Below are positions 6,809 to 14,052 of a stretch of 25,162 nt of DNA, piece by piece. The notes beneath the pieces were generated by a model that did not search any database, was not told the origin of the DNA, and saw nothing but the letters and a program-made list of their open reading frames with translations. The DNA comes from CAYXOX01 sp964466745 (GTDB lineage: Bacteria > Pseudomonadota > Alphaproteobacteria > Rhodobacterales > Rhodobacteraceae), in NCBI GenBank assembly GCA_964466745.1, contig CAYXOX010000031.1, positions 1 through 25,162 of the forward strand, read 5' to 3'. The stretch's first letter is position 1. Every line of letters begins with the position of its first letter. The position numbers were made by a program, and so were the translations under genes.

Positions 6809-8098
6809 ATGCACGACATCCGCGCCATCCGCGAGAACCCTGAGGCCTTCGATGCGGCCATGGCCGGCCGCTCGGAGACGCGCGCCGCGGAGCTGCTCGA
6901 GATCGACGAGGCCCGCCGCGCCCGCATCCTTGCCGCCGAAACGGCGCAGGCCGAACAGAACCGCGCCTCGAAAGAGGTCGGCGCGGCGAAGGCCCGGGGC
7001 GATGAGGCCGAGTTCGAACGCCTGCGCGCGCTCGTGGCCGCGAAGAAGGCCGAGGTTGCCGGCTTGCAGGAGGAGGCGCGCCTGCAGGACGAGGCGCTCC
7101 AGGCGGCGCTTCTGTCCCTGCCGAACCTTCCCTACCCCGATGTGCCGGTGGGCGAGGACGAGGCCGGCAACGTGGAAATCCGCCGCTGGGGCACGCCGCC
7201 GAAGCTCGGCTTCACCCCGCTCGAGCACTACGCGCTGCCCGCGGTGGAGGCCGGGATGGATTTCGAGGCTGCGGCCAAGCTTTCGGGATCGCGCTTCGTG
7301 GTGCTTTCGGGCGCGGTGGCGCGTCTGCACCGGGCGCTGGCGCAGTTCATGCTCGATCTGCACACCGAGGAGCACAGCCTCACCGAAACCTGGACGCCGG
7401 TCCTCGTGCGCGACGAGATGATGCTCGGCACCGGACAGCTCCCGAAATTCGGCGAAGACAGCTATCGGACCACCGATGGCTGGTGGCTGGTGCCGACCGC
7501 AGAGGTGACACTCACGAACCTCGTCGCGGGCGAGATCATGGATGCCGGGAGCCTGCCGCGCCGCTATGCCGCCCATACCCAGTGCTTCCGCTCCGAGGCG
7601 GGCTCGGCGGGCCGCGATACCGCCGGCATGCTCCGCCAGCACCAGTTCGAGAAGGTCGAGATGGTCTCGATCACCCACCCGGACGCCTCCGAGGCCGAGC
7701 ATGCGCGGATGACGCGCTGCGCGGAAACCGTTCTGGAACGGCTCGGCCTGCCCTACCGGACGATGGTGCTCTGCACCGGAGACATGGGGTTCGGGGCGCG
7801 CCGCACGCACGACATCGAGGTCTGGCTCCCCGGACAGGGCACCTACCGCGAAATCAGCTCCGTCTCGACCTGCGGCGATTTCCAGGCACGGCGGATGAAC
7901 GCGCGCTTCCGCGCCGAGGCGGGCGGCAAACCGGAATTCGTCCATACGCTCAACGGATCGGGCCTTGCTGTCGGTCGGACGTTGATCGCGGTGCTGGAGA
8001 ACGGCCAGCAGGCGGACGGGTCGGTCGCGCTCCCGGAGGCCCTGCATCCCTATCTCGGAGGAAAAGGCCGGCTTACCGCGGAAGGGCACCTGGAATGA
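6809..8098 (+). CDS. serS: Seryl-tRNA synthetase
   Basis: A 429-residue class II aminoacyl-tRNA synthetase that charges tRNA-Ser (and tRNA-Sec where present) with serine. An N-terminal Ala/Glu/Arg-rich two-helix coiled-coil arm spans about residues 25-105 and contacts the tRNA long variable arm. The catalytic domain shows TAEVTLTNL, motif 2 (FRSEAGSAGRDTAGM followed by RQHQFEKVE) and motif 3 (GSGLAVGRTLIAVLEN). The length is typical. The ATG at 6809 has GGGGAGAG about 6 bases upstream. Its stop codon overlaps the ATG of the next gene (ATGA), indicating co-translation. Confidence 0.97.
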   Translation: MHDIRAIRENPEAFDAAMAGRSETRAAELLEIDEARRARILAAETAQAEQNRASKEVGAAKARGDEAEFERLRALVAAKKAEVAGLQEEARLQDEALQAALLSLPNLPYPDVPVGEDEAGNVEIRRWGTPPKLGFTPLEHYALPAVEAGMDFEAAAKLSGSRFVVLSGAVARLHRALAQFMLDLHTEEHSLTETWTPVLVRDEMMLGTGQLPKFGEDSYRTTDGWWLVPTAEVTLTNLVAGEIMDAGSLPRRYAAHTQCFRSEAGSAGRDTAGMLRQHQFEKVEMVSITHPDASEAEHARMTRCAETVLERLGLPYRTMVLCTGDMGFGARRTHDIEVWLPGQGTYREISSVSTCGDFQARRMNARFRAEAGGKPEFVHTLNGSGLAVGRTLIAVLENGQQADGSVALPEALHPYLGGKGRLTAEGHLE

Positions 8099-8835
8099 GC
8101 GCGCTGACGCCCGAGAACGATCCCGGAAGCAAGGTGCTTGCCGTCTTCCTTCTGGGCGCCGCGGTTCTCTTCGCGCTCTCGCCGCTCCTTACCGAACCCT
8201 TCTCCGGCTTCACCGAGGAACAGTTGCCGATCCCGCAGATCGACCCGCCGGTGCAGCCCGCGGGCTATGCCTTCTCGATCTGGGGCGTGATCTACCTCTG
8301 GCTGATCGCCAGCACCGGGTTCGGGCTCGTCAGACGGGATACCGACCCGCGCTGGGGCGCCAGCCGCCTGCCCCTGCTCGCGAGCCTCGTCGTGGGAGTC
8401 GCCTGGCTGCCGGTCGCCAACGCCAGCGCCGTCTGGGCGACGATCCTGATCTGGGTGATGCTGGCCGGCGCGGCCTGGGCGCTGCTTGTCACACCCCGGG
8501 AAGATACGTGGTGGCTGCGCGCGCCCGTGGGGCTCTACGCCGGCTGGCTCACCGCGGCGAGCTGGGTTTCGCTGGCGACCGTCGCCGCGGGATACGGGCT
8601 CATCGGCGATGCCGTGCTCGCGGCCTACCTTGGCATCGCGGGCGCGCTGGTCACCGCGCTCGCCGTTCTTGCAGCCCGGCGCGACGCGTCCGCCTACGCC
8701 GCGGCCGTGGTCTGGGCGCTGATCGGCATCGTGGCCGCCAATATCGACGGCGCTGTCGGCGTGGCCGTCCTTGCGGCCGCTGGCACGCTTGCGCTGGCGG
8801 CGGTCGCGCTGCGTGGCCTGCGCGCCCCGGGCTGA
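8095..8835 (+). CDS. TspO/MBR-like tryptophan-rich multi-pass membrane protein
   Basis: A 246-residue very hydrophobic protein with about seven predicted membrane helices and many tryptophans. The segment PAGYAFSIWGVIYL resembles the conserved core of the long TspO/MBR-like 'tryptophan-rich sensory protein' group. Classical TspO is about 160 residues with five helices, so this is a distant relative and a porphyrin or sterol ligand should not be assumed. The start ATG 8095 overlaps the serS stop by four bases, so it is probably made from the serS transcript. A long inverted repeat follows it. An alternative is an uncharacterised membrane protein outside the TspO family. Confidence 0.68.
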   Translation: MSALTPENDPGSKVLAVFLLGAAVLFALSPLLTEPFSGFTEEQLPIPQIDPPVQPAGYAFSIWGVIYLWLIASTGFGLVRRDTDPRWGASRLPLLASLVVGVAWLPVANASAVWATILIWVMLAGAAWALLVTPREDTWWLRAPVGLYAGWLTAASWVSLATVAAGYGLIGDAVLAAYLGIAGALVTALAVLAARRDASAYAAAVVWALIGIVAANIDGAVGVAVLAAAGTLALAAVALRGLRAPG

Positions 8836-8885
8836 CCGGGCACGATATCCCCGGCCGCCCGCCAACCCCACGGCCGGTGCAGCGA

Positions 8886-8965
8886 GTATTTCCGCCAAGA
8901 TGAAGGGGCTTTCGAGCGGCCCCGGACGAGCGCAGGCGCGCCCCCTTCATCTTGGCAGGAAATAC
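8886..8965. repeat. Inverted-repeat intergenic element, copy 1
   Basis: The arms are 8886-8908 and 8942-8965. The left arm reads GTATTTCC then GCCAAGATGAAGGGG; the right arm, read on the minus strand, is the same with one extra base, giving about 23 pairs and one bulge around a 33-base loop. The loop also allows a smaller GGGGC/GCCCC hairpin. It lies between the convergent TspO-like gene and der, about 50 and 30 bases from their stops. The arm sequence recurs at 17749-17838. A two-way transcription stop or mRNA 3'-end processing site is the simplest reading; there is no T-tract. Confidence 0.8.
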
Positions 8966-8996
8966 CCATGCGCCGGTTGTTGCCCAAGCGCCGCGC

Positions 8997-10472
8997 TCAC
9001 CGGTCGGCGCGCGGCTTTCCGGTGTGTTTGCGCAGGCGCGAGGGCGTGCTCTTGCGGCGGTCCTTGTAGGGGTTCTTGTCCGCCTGGCTGCGCAGGGTCA
9101 GGCGGATCGGGGTTCCGGGCATGTCGAAATCCTCGCGCAACCCGTTCACGAGGTAGCGGCGGTAGCTCTCGGGCACCTTGTCCGGCGCCGAACACATCAC
9201 GACGAAGCCAGGGGGGCGTGTCTTGACCTGGGTTGCATAGCGCAGCTTGATCCGGCGACCGGCCGGGGCGGGCGGAGGGTGCGCCTCGACCATCGCGGCG
9301 AGCCACCGGTTGAGCTGGGCGGTGGTGACGCGGCGGTTCCACACCTCGTGCGCCTTCAGCACCGCTGCACGCAGCCGGTCGAGCCCCTTGCCGGTCAGCG
9401 CCGAGACGGTGACGAGGGGCGCCCCGCGAAGCTGGGGCAGGAGCCGCTCGAATTCCTCCTTCAGCTCCTTCAGTTTCGCCTGCTTGTTGGGCTCCAGGTC
9501 CCACTTGTTCACCGCCACCACGACAGCGCGCCCCTCGCGTTCGGCGAGATCGGCCAGCCGCAGATCCTGGCTCTCGAAGGGAATCCCGGCATCGAGCAGC
9601 ACGATGACGACCTCGGCGAACTTCACCGCGCGGATCCCGTCGGATACCGACAGTTTCTCGAGCTTTTCCTGCACCTTCGCCTTGCGGCGCATTCCGGCGG
9701 TGTCGAAGAGGCGGACCTCGCGACCCTCCCAGGCCAGGCGCACCGAGATCGCATCGCGCGTGATGCCCGCCTCGGGGCCCGTCAGAAGCCGGTCCTCGCC
9801 CAGAAGCGCGTTCACGAGGGTGGACTTGCCCGCGTTCGGCCGGCCGACGACGGCGACCTGCAGGGGTTTGCCGCTTCCGGCGGCGGGGACGGCCGCTTCG
9901 CCCGCCGCTGCGTCGTCTTCGTCGGGGTCCACCGGCACGTCCGTCTCCGGCTCCTCTGCGGCCATGCGCGCGTCGTGGCTGTCGACAAGGGGCGCGAGCT
10001 GGGCCAGCAGCTCGCTCATGCCTTCGCCGTGTTCGGCGGAAAGCCGCAACGGCTCGCCGAGGCCGAGCTCGTAGGCCTCGTAGAGGCCGGCATCGGCAGC
10101 GGGCCCTTCGGCCTTGTTCGCCCCCAGGAACACCCGTGCACTCCTGCGGCGGAGGATCTCGGCGAAGACCCTGTCGGCCGGCGTGACCCCGGCGCGGGCA
10201 TCGATCAGGAAGAGGCAGGCATCGGCCATGTCCACGGCGCGTTCGGTGAGCCGGCGCATCCGCCCCTGAAGGCTGTCGTCGGTGGCCTCCTCGAGACCGG
10301 CCGTATCGAGGACAGTGAAGCGCAGATCGCCCAGCCGCGCTTCGCCCTCGCGCAGATCGCGGGTCACGCCGGGCTGGTCGTCCACCAGCGCGAGCCGCCG
10401 GCCCACGAGCCGGTTGAAGAGCGTCGATTTGCCCACGTTCGGGCGCCCGACGATGGCGAGGGTGAAACTCAC
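8997..10472 (-). CDS. der: Ribosome-assembly GTPase Der (EngA)
   Basis: A 491-residue tandem GTPase needed for 50S subunit maturation. The first G domain has the P-loop GRPNVGKST (9-17), DTAG, and an altered G4 motif NKAE (119-122). An acidic linker of about residues 170-200 follows. The second G domain has the P-loop GRPNAGKST (210-218), DTAG and NKWD (322-325). The C-terminal KH-like domain runs from about 380, with a basic tail. The start is GTG 10472; the MSFTLAIVG N-terminus matches the family and no ATG fits. It is the last gene of a yfgM-bamB-der series on the minus strand, as in E. coli, separated from bamB by 135 bases in which I find no convincing promoter. Confidence 0.96.
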   Translation of the reverse strand: MSFTLAIVGRPNVGKSTLFNRLVGRRLALVDDQPGVTRDLREGEARLGDLRFTVLDTAGLEEATDDSLQGRMRRLTERAVDMADACLFLIDARAGVTPADRVFAEILRRRSARVFLGANKAEGPAADAGLYEAYELGLGEPLRLSAEHGEGMSELLAQLAPLVDSHDARMAAEEPETDVPVDPDEDDAAAGEAAVPAAGSGKPLQVAVVGRPNAGKSTLVNALLGEDRLLTGPEAGITRDAISVRLAWEGREVRLFDTAGMRRKAKVQEKLEKLSVSDGIRAVKFAEVVIVLLDAGIPFESQDLRLADLAEREGRAVVVAVNKWDLEPNKQAKLKELKEEFERLLPQLRGAPLVTVSALTGKGLDRLRAAVLKAHEVWNRRVTTAQLNRWLAAMVEAHPPPAPAGRRIKLRYATQVKTRPPGFVVMCSAPDKVPESYRRYLVNGLREDFDMPGTPIRLTLRSQADKNPYKDRRKSTPSRLRKHTGKPRADR

Positions 10473-10607
10473 GGGTCACGTGCTCCGGGAAAAGGGGTGC
10501 CTGCACCGGCATCCGGGGGTCAGGCAGGAGCCCCTACACGTTTTGTGTCCGGGCGGGAAGCGCCAAGCCGGCCGCAGCCACGAACGCCACCCGCGCTTTC
10601 GGTATCC

Positions 10608-11981
10608 TCAGCGGTAGGCGAGCAGCTCGCCGCGCCGGCTGACCACATAGACGGTGCCGCCGGCCACAACCGGCGCACTCGAAGCCCCGCCCGGAAGCTC
10701 GGTCTCGCGCAGGATGCGCCCGCTTGCGGGATCGATCTCGCGCAGTACCCCATCGCTCGACGCCACGATCAGGCGGCCACCGGCGAGCACGGGGCCATGA
10801 TGGGCAAAGACCTCGGCCTGCCGCCGCGGCCGCTCCCTCACGAAACGCGGCAGCGGAACCGACCATATGCGTGTGCCCGTTCCGGCGTCGAGCCGCAGCA
10901 GTTCGCCGAGATCGCTCACCACGAACAGCGAGCCGCCCGCAGGCCACACCGGCCCGGAGGCGCCCTCGGTGGCCGTCCATATCCGCGCGCCGTCGGCCAG
11001 CGAAAGCGCCGCGATCCGCCCCGAGCGGTTCCCGGCGTAGACCCTGCCCGACGCGACCACGGGAGCCCCGGTGAGATCGCTCACGCTGGCGGCGGCGCTC
11101 CCGCTCCGGCGCCCGGCAACCGTCGCCTGCCAGCGTTCGGCTCCGCCGCGGCGAAACACGGCCACAAGCTCGCCGGACGAAAACGGGAAGATCGCGAGAT
11201 CCGGCGTCACGGCGGGTGCAGGCCCGGCGAGGAGCCCCGAGGGGGACGGTGCGCCGGGCACCTGCCAGCGGACCCGGCCGTCGTCCGCGGCGATCGCCCA
11301 GCCGCTGCCGTCGCGCGCGGACACGTACACGATCCCGCCACGCACGGTCGGGGCGCCGGTTGCGGCCGCGCCCAGTCGCTGGCGCCAGCGCTCCTCCCCG
11401 GTGGCCGGATCGAGGGCGACGACGGCGCCAAAACCGGTGGTGGCGAACAGCATGCCCTCGCCCACGGCCAGGCCGCCGCCCGACGCGTTCGAAGACTGCT
11501 CGCCCGGTGGCGTGAGGTCGGCTCTCCAGAGCGGATCGCCCGCGGTGCTCGTCGCGCCGACAAGCGCGCGGCTGTCCAGCGTGAAGACGCGGCCCTCGGC
11601 AACCACGGGCGCCGCCGTGATGCGGTTGCGCCGGTCATCGCCCTCCCCGATCCGCGCGCGCCAGGCGAGGCTCGGCGCCGGGCCGAGCGCCGGATGCCCG
11701 ATCACACCGGCTGGATCGCCGCCGCTGTGGGTCCAGTCGGCGTTGGCGACCTGCGCGGGCAGGGCCAGCTGGACGTCTCTGGCAGCCTCGGCGGCGGCCT
11801 CCTGCACCGGGGTGCCGCGGGGCCCAAGGCGCTCGCCGGGCAGCGGCGCCTCGGGCCCGGCAGCGCAGGCCGCAAGACCGCAAAGCGCAAGGATGCCGAG
11901 CCATGCGCGGCCCGGCCTTTGCCCGAAACCTGCCTCGGGGCGGAGGGGCACGGGGCGGATCGCTGGGCGTGGCCGATTCAT
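10608..11981 (-). CDS. bamB: BamB-like outer-membrane assembly lipoprotein, PQQ-type beta-propeller
   Basis: A 457-residue predicted lipoprotein. The lipobox LAAC ends at Cys39 after the hydrophobic stretch WLGILALCG. The N-region is unusually long and rich in Pro/Arg, so a later GTG start at codon 11 is possible. From about residue 100 there are repeated PQQ-type blades with motifs such as APVVAEGRVFTLD, GAPTVRGGIVYVSA and APVVAGGTVYVVS, forming a beta-propeller. BamB is the scaffold of the BAM complex that inserts outer-membrane beta-barrels. Position between yfgM and der supports bamB over other PQQ-repeat proteins. ATG 11981 lies 8 bases after the yfgM stop codon. Confidence 0.9.
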   Translation of the reverse strand: MNRPRPAIRPVPLRPEAGFGQRPGRAWLGILALCGLAACAAGPEAPLPGERLGPRGTPVQEAAAEAARDVQLALPAQVANADWTHSGGDPAGVIGHPALGPAPSLAWRARIGEGDDRRNRITAAPVVAEGRVFTLDSRALVGATSTAGDPLWRADLTPPGEQSSNASGGGLAVGEGMLFATTGFGAVVALDPATGEERWRQRLGAAATGAPTVRGGIVYVSARDGSGWAIAADDGRVRWQVPGAPSPSGLLAGPAPAVTPDLAIFPFSSGELVAVFRRGGAERWQATVAGRRSGSAAASVSDLTGAPVVASGRVYAGNRSGRIAALSLADGARIWTATEGASGPVWPAGGSLFVVSDLGELLRLDAGTGTRIWSVPLPRFVRERPRRQAEVFAHHGPVLAGGRLIVASSDGVLREIDPASGRILRETELPGGASSAPVVAGGTVYVVSRRGELLAYR

Positions 11982-11988
11982 GGCCGGA

Positions 11989-12666
11989 TCACTCGTCCGG
12001 CGGGGCGGTGGCGGCCCCGGCCGGCGTCGCTCCGAGCGCCATCAGCAGATCGGCGGCGCGGCCGCGGGCGCCCGCACTGGCCTCGGCATCGGCTCCGATC
12101 GCCTGCAGGCGTGACACCGCCGATTCCGTCTCGCCAGCCTCGATGTCGAGGAGCGCCAGCTGCTCCTGGGCGAGGAGGCGGAACGGCGCGCCCGGAGCCG
12201 CCAGAGCCTCCAGCGCGAGGCGACGCTCGGCGGCTGGCTCCCCGGGCCCGGCGAGAGCCAGGGATTTCAGCGCCGCGAGATCACGCAGGAGCGGGTCGGT
12301 TGCATTGCTCGCCACGGTTTCGAGCCGGTCGCGGGCGGCGGCGGTATCGCCGGCGGACGCGAGTTCGGCGGCCGCCAGAAGGCCGAGCACATCGGCGGCG
12401 CCGGCGTCATCCGAGCCGGCCGCGGCCGTCAACGCTTCGGCGCGGGCCTCGGCATCCTCCACGGCGAGGGCGGCGAAGGCGGCGTCGCCGAGGGCGCGCG
12501 CGCGCGCCTCGGCCGCGGAGCGCTGCCATTCGGTATAGGCCGCGGCGCCGACCAGCGCGACCACGCCCGCGACGGCGATCCAGCCATACTTCCGAACGTA
12601 TCCGTAAAGACGGTCGCGGCGAAGCTCTTCGCCCACCTCGTCTATGAAACTGTCGCTGCTCGACAC
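11989..12666 (-). CDS. YfgM-like tetratricopeptide membrane protein
   Basis: A 225-residue protein with a short cytosolic N-terminus (about 1-26), one membrane helix at about 27-46 (YGWIAVAGVVALVGAAAYTE) and an Ala-rich all-helical periplasmic domain consistent with TPR-like repeats. E. coli YfgM is an ancillary subunit of the SecYEG translocon that works with periplasmic chaperones. The bamB and der genes follow in the same order as in E. coli, which supports the assignment. The start is GTG 12666, with GAAGAGG upstream on the minus strand; no ATG is available. TPR repeats are diverged and I infer them from composition and family knowledge. Confidence 0.82.
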   Translation of the reverse strand: MSSSDSFIDEVGEELRRDRLYGYVRKYGWIAVAGVVALVGAAAYTEWQRSAAEARARALGDAAFAALAVEDAEARAEALTAAAGSDDAGAADVLGLLAAAELASAGDTAAARDRLETVASNATDPLLRDLAALKSLALAGPGEPAAERRLALEALAAPGAPFRLLAQEQLALLDIEAGETESAVSRLQAIGADAEASAGARGRAADLLMALGATPAGAATAPPDE

Positions 12667-12690
12667 TGCGCGCCTCTTCCGCTTTGGGCA

Positions 12691-12720
12691 GTCTTACCGC
12701 GAAGCCCGAAGACTTGCCAA
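12691..12720 (-). promoter_or_regulatory. Candidate promoter of yfgM-bamB-der
   Basis: On the minus strand, TTGGCA (complement of 12715-12720) is followed after 17 or 18 bases by GTAAGA or TAAGAC (within 12691-12697). The expected start point is near 12684, giving a leader of about 18 bases that contains the GAAGAGG ribosome-binding site of yfgM. Confidence 0.42.
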
Positions 12721-12791
12721 GCCCCGCGGAGAGCCACCCGGGATGCCACGGCGCCTGCGCCAAGCGCAAAGCGGGCTTGCGGCGCCCGGTC

Positions 12792-12820
12792 TTGCGGCTT
12801 TGCGGTAACGAAACTAATCT
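12792..12820 (+). promoter_or_regulatory. Promoter of the RND efflux operon
   Basis: TTGCGG (12792-12797), exactly 17 bases, then TAATCT (12815-12820). This is among the best sigma-70-like matches in the window. The predicted start is near 12827, leaving a leader of about 128 bases before the adaptor gene start at 12955. Its -10 end overlaps the dyad at 12819-12836. The remaining 12837-12954 stretch shows no further assignable element. Confidence 0.5.
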
Positions 12821-12836
12821 GAACCGGTCAGTTCAG
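12819..12836. promoter_or_regulatory. Operator-like dyad over the RND promoter start site
   Basis: CTGAACCGGTCAGTTCAG has perfect 6-bp arms (CTGAAC and GTTCAG) around a 6-base centre. It overlaps the end of the -10 hexamer and the predicted transcription start. Size and placement fit a TetR-family repressor site, common for efflux operons, but no regulator gene lies next to it in the window. Confidence 0.45.
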
Positions 12837-12954
12837 CGTAAAGAGGTTGAACCTGGACATCGGGTATCAACATCCCAAGGACGGAGGCCCGGCCGCGGGC
12901 CACGCGTGAACGGTATAGCGGAGCGGACGGAATGCGCCGCCCCATGAGGCTGAC

Positions 12955-14052
12955 ATGAAACCTGTTTCCCTGTTGACGGCGGCACTGGTAACGCTTGCGC
13001 TCTATCTTGTCGTACTGGAACGCGACGCGCTGCTGGCTTTTGCGCAGGGCGGAGCGACCGCCACCGCCCGCGAACCCGAGGTGCCCGGCCCAGAGAGCGC
13101 CGAGGCGCGCGTTTCCGTCGTGGCGGTGCGCTCGGCGGCACGCGAGATCGATACCGCGGTGCAGGTGCGCGGACGCACCGAAGCCGTGCGCCAGGTCGAA
13201 GTGCGTGCGCAGACATCGGGCCTCGTTGTTTCCGACCCCCGCCGCAGCGGCGCCTTTGTGGAGGCAGGGGAGATTCTCTGCGAGATCGAGCCGGGCACGC
13301 GGCCCGCGGCGCTGACCGAGGCAGAGGCGCGCCTCGCGGAGGCCGAGATCAACCTCAACGCGGCAACGCGCCTTGGTGCCGACGGGTTTGCCTCAGAGAC
13401 GCGGGTGGCGGCGGCACGGGCGGCGCGCGAGGCGGCGCAGGCCGCTGTGGAAGCGGCCCGTACCGAGATTGATCGGCTGCGCATCGCGGCCCCGTTCGAG
13501 GGTTTGCTCGAAACCGACGCGGCCGAGCTCGGTTCCCTGATGCAGCCGGGCCAGCTGTGCGCGACGGTGATCCAGCTCGACCCTATCAAGCTCGTCGGTT
13601 TCGTTTCCGAGATCGATGTCGCCCGCATCGAGACAGGCGCCCGCGCCGGCGCACGTCTCGCCAACGGCGAGCAGATTGCCGGAGAGGTGACGTTCATCTC
13701 GCGCGCCGCCGATGACGCGACCCGGACCTTCCGGGTCGAGGTGACGGTGCCGAACCCGGAGCTGCGCCTGCGCGACGGCCAGACCGCTGAGATCCTGATC
13801 GCGGCCGACGGCACGCGCGCGCATCTGCTGCCGCAGTCTGCCCTCACGCTCGACGATGCCGGAACGCTCGGCATCCGCATGGTGAGCGAGGACGGCCGCG
13901 CGAGGTTCATGCCGGTGACGGTGGAACGTGACACCATCGATGGCATCTGGCTCTCGGGCCTTCCGGAGAACGCCCAGGTGATCGTCGTGGGCCAGGAGTT
14001 CGTGGCCGAAGGAGTGCCGCTCGAGGTGACCTACCGGGAGGCGGCGCAATGA
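12955..14052 (+). CDS. RND efflux pump periplasmic adaptor (membrane fusion protein)
   Basis: A 365-residue HlyD/AcrA-type adaptor linking an inner-membrane RND pump to an outer-membrane channel. Residues about 4-22 form an uncleaved-looking membrane anchor; there is no lipobox. The barrel-sandwich halves are at about 80-120 (VRAQTSGLV and AGEILCEIEPG) and about 175-205 (RIAAPFEGLL). Between them is an Ala/Glu/Arg-rich helical hairpin, shorter than in AcrA. A beta-barrel domain follows, and the membrane-proximal domain closes the protein. ATG 12955 has GAGGC upstream. The last codons overlap the permease start (ATGA at 14049-14052), so the two are translationally coupled. The substrate is unknown. 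Confidence 0.93.
   Translation: MKPVSLLTAALVTLALYLVVLERDALLAFAQGGATATAREPEVPGPESAEARVSVVAVRSAAREIDTAVQVRGRTEAVRQVEVRAQTSGLVVSDPRRSGAFVEAGEILCEIEPGTRPAALTEAEARLAEAEINLNAATRLGADGFASETRVAAARAAREAAQAAVEAARTEIDRLRIAAPFEGLLETDAAELGSLMQPGQLCATVIQLDPIKLVGFVSEIDVARIETGARAGARLANGEQIAGEVTFISRAADDATRTFRVEVTVPNPELRLRDGQTAEILIAADGTRAHLLPQSALTLDDAGTLGIRMVSEDGRARFMPVTVERDTIDGIWLSGLPENAQVIVVGQEFVAEGVPLEVTYREAAQ

Noticed and set aside
10473..10607. Possible promoter for der in the bamB-der gap
   Set aside because: Only a poor TTGGCG-N17-AAACGT match was found; not enough to call.
8952..12647. 1231-codon plus-strand open frame opposite der, bamB and yfgM
   Set aside because: GC-driven antisense frame spanning several real genes and their intergenic gaps, with no coherent domain.
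12684..12947. 87-codon plus-strand frame between yfgM and the RND adaptor gene
   Set aside because: It covers both divergent promoters and the operator-like dyad, has no good ribosome-binding site, and its translation looks random.
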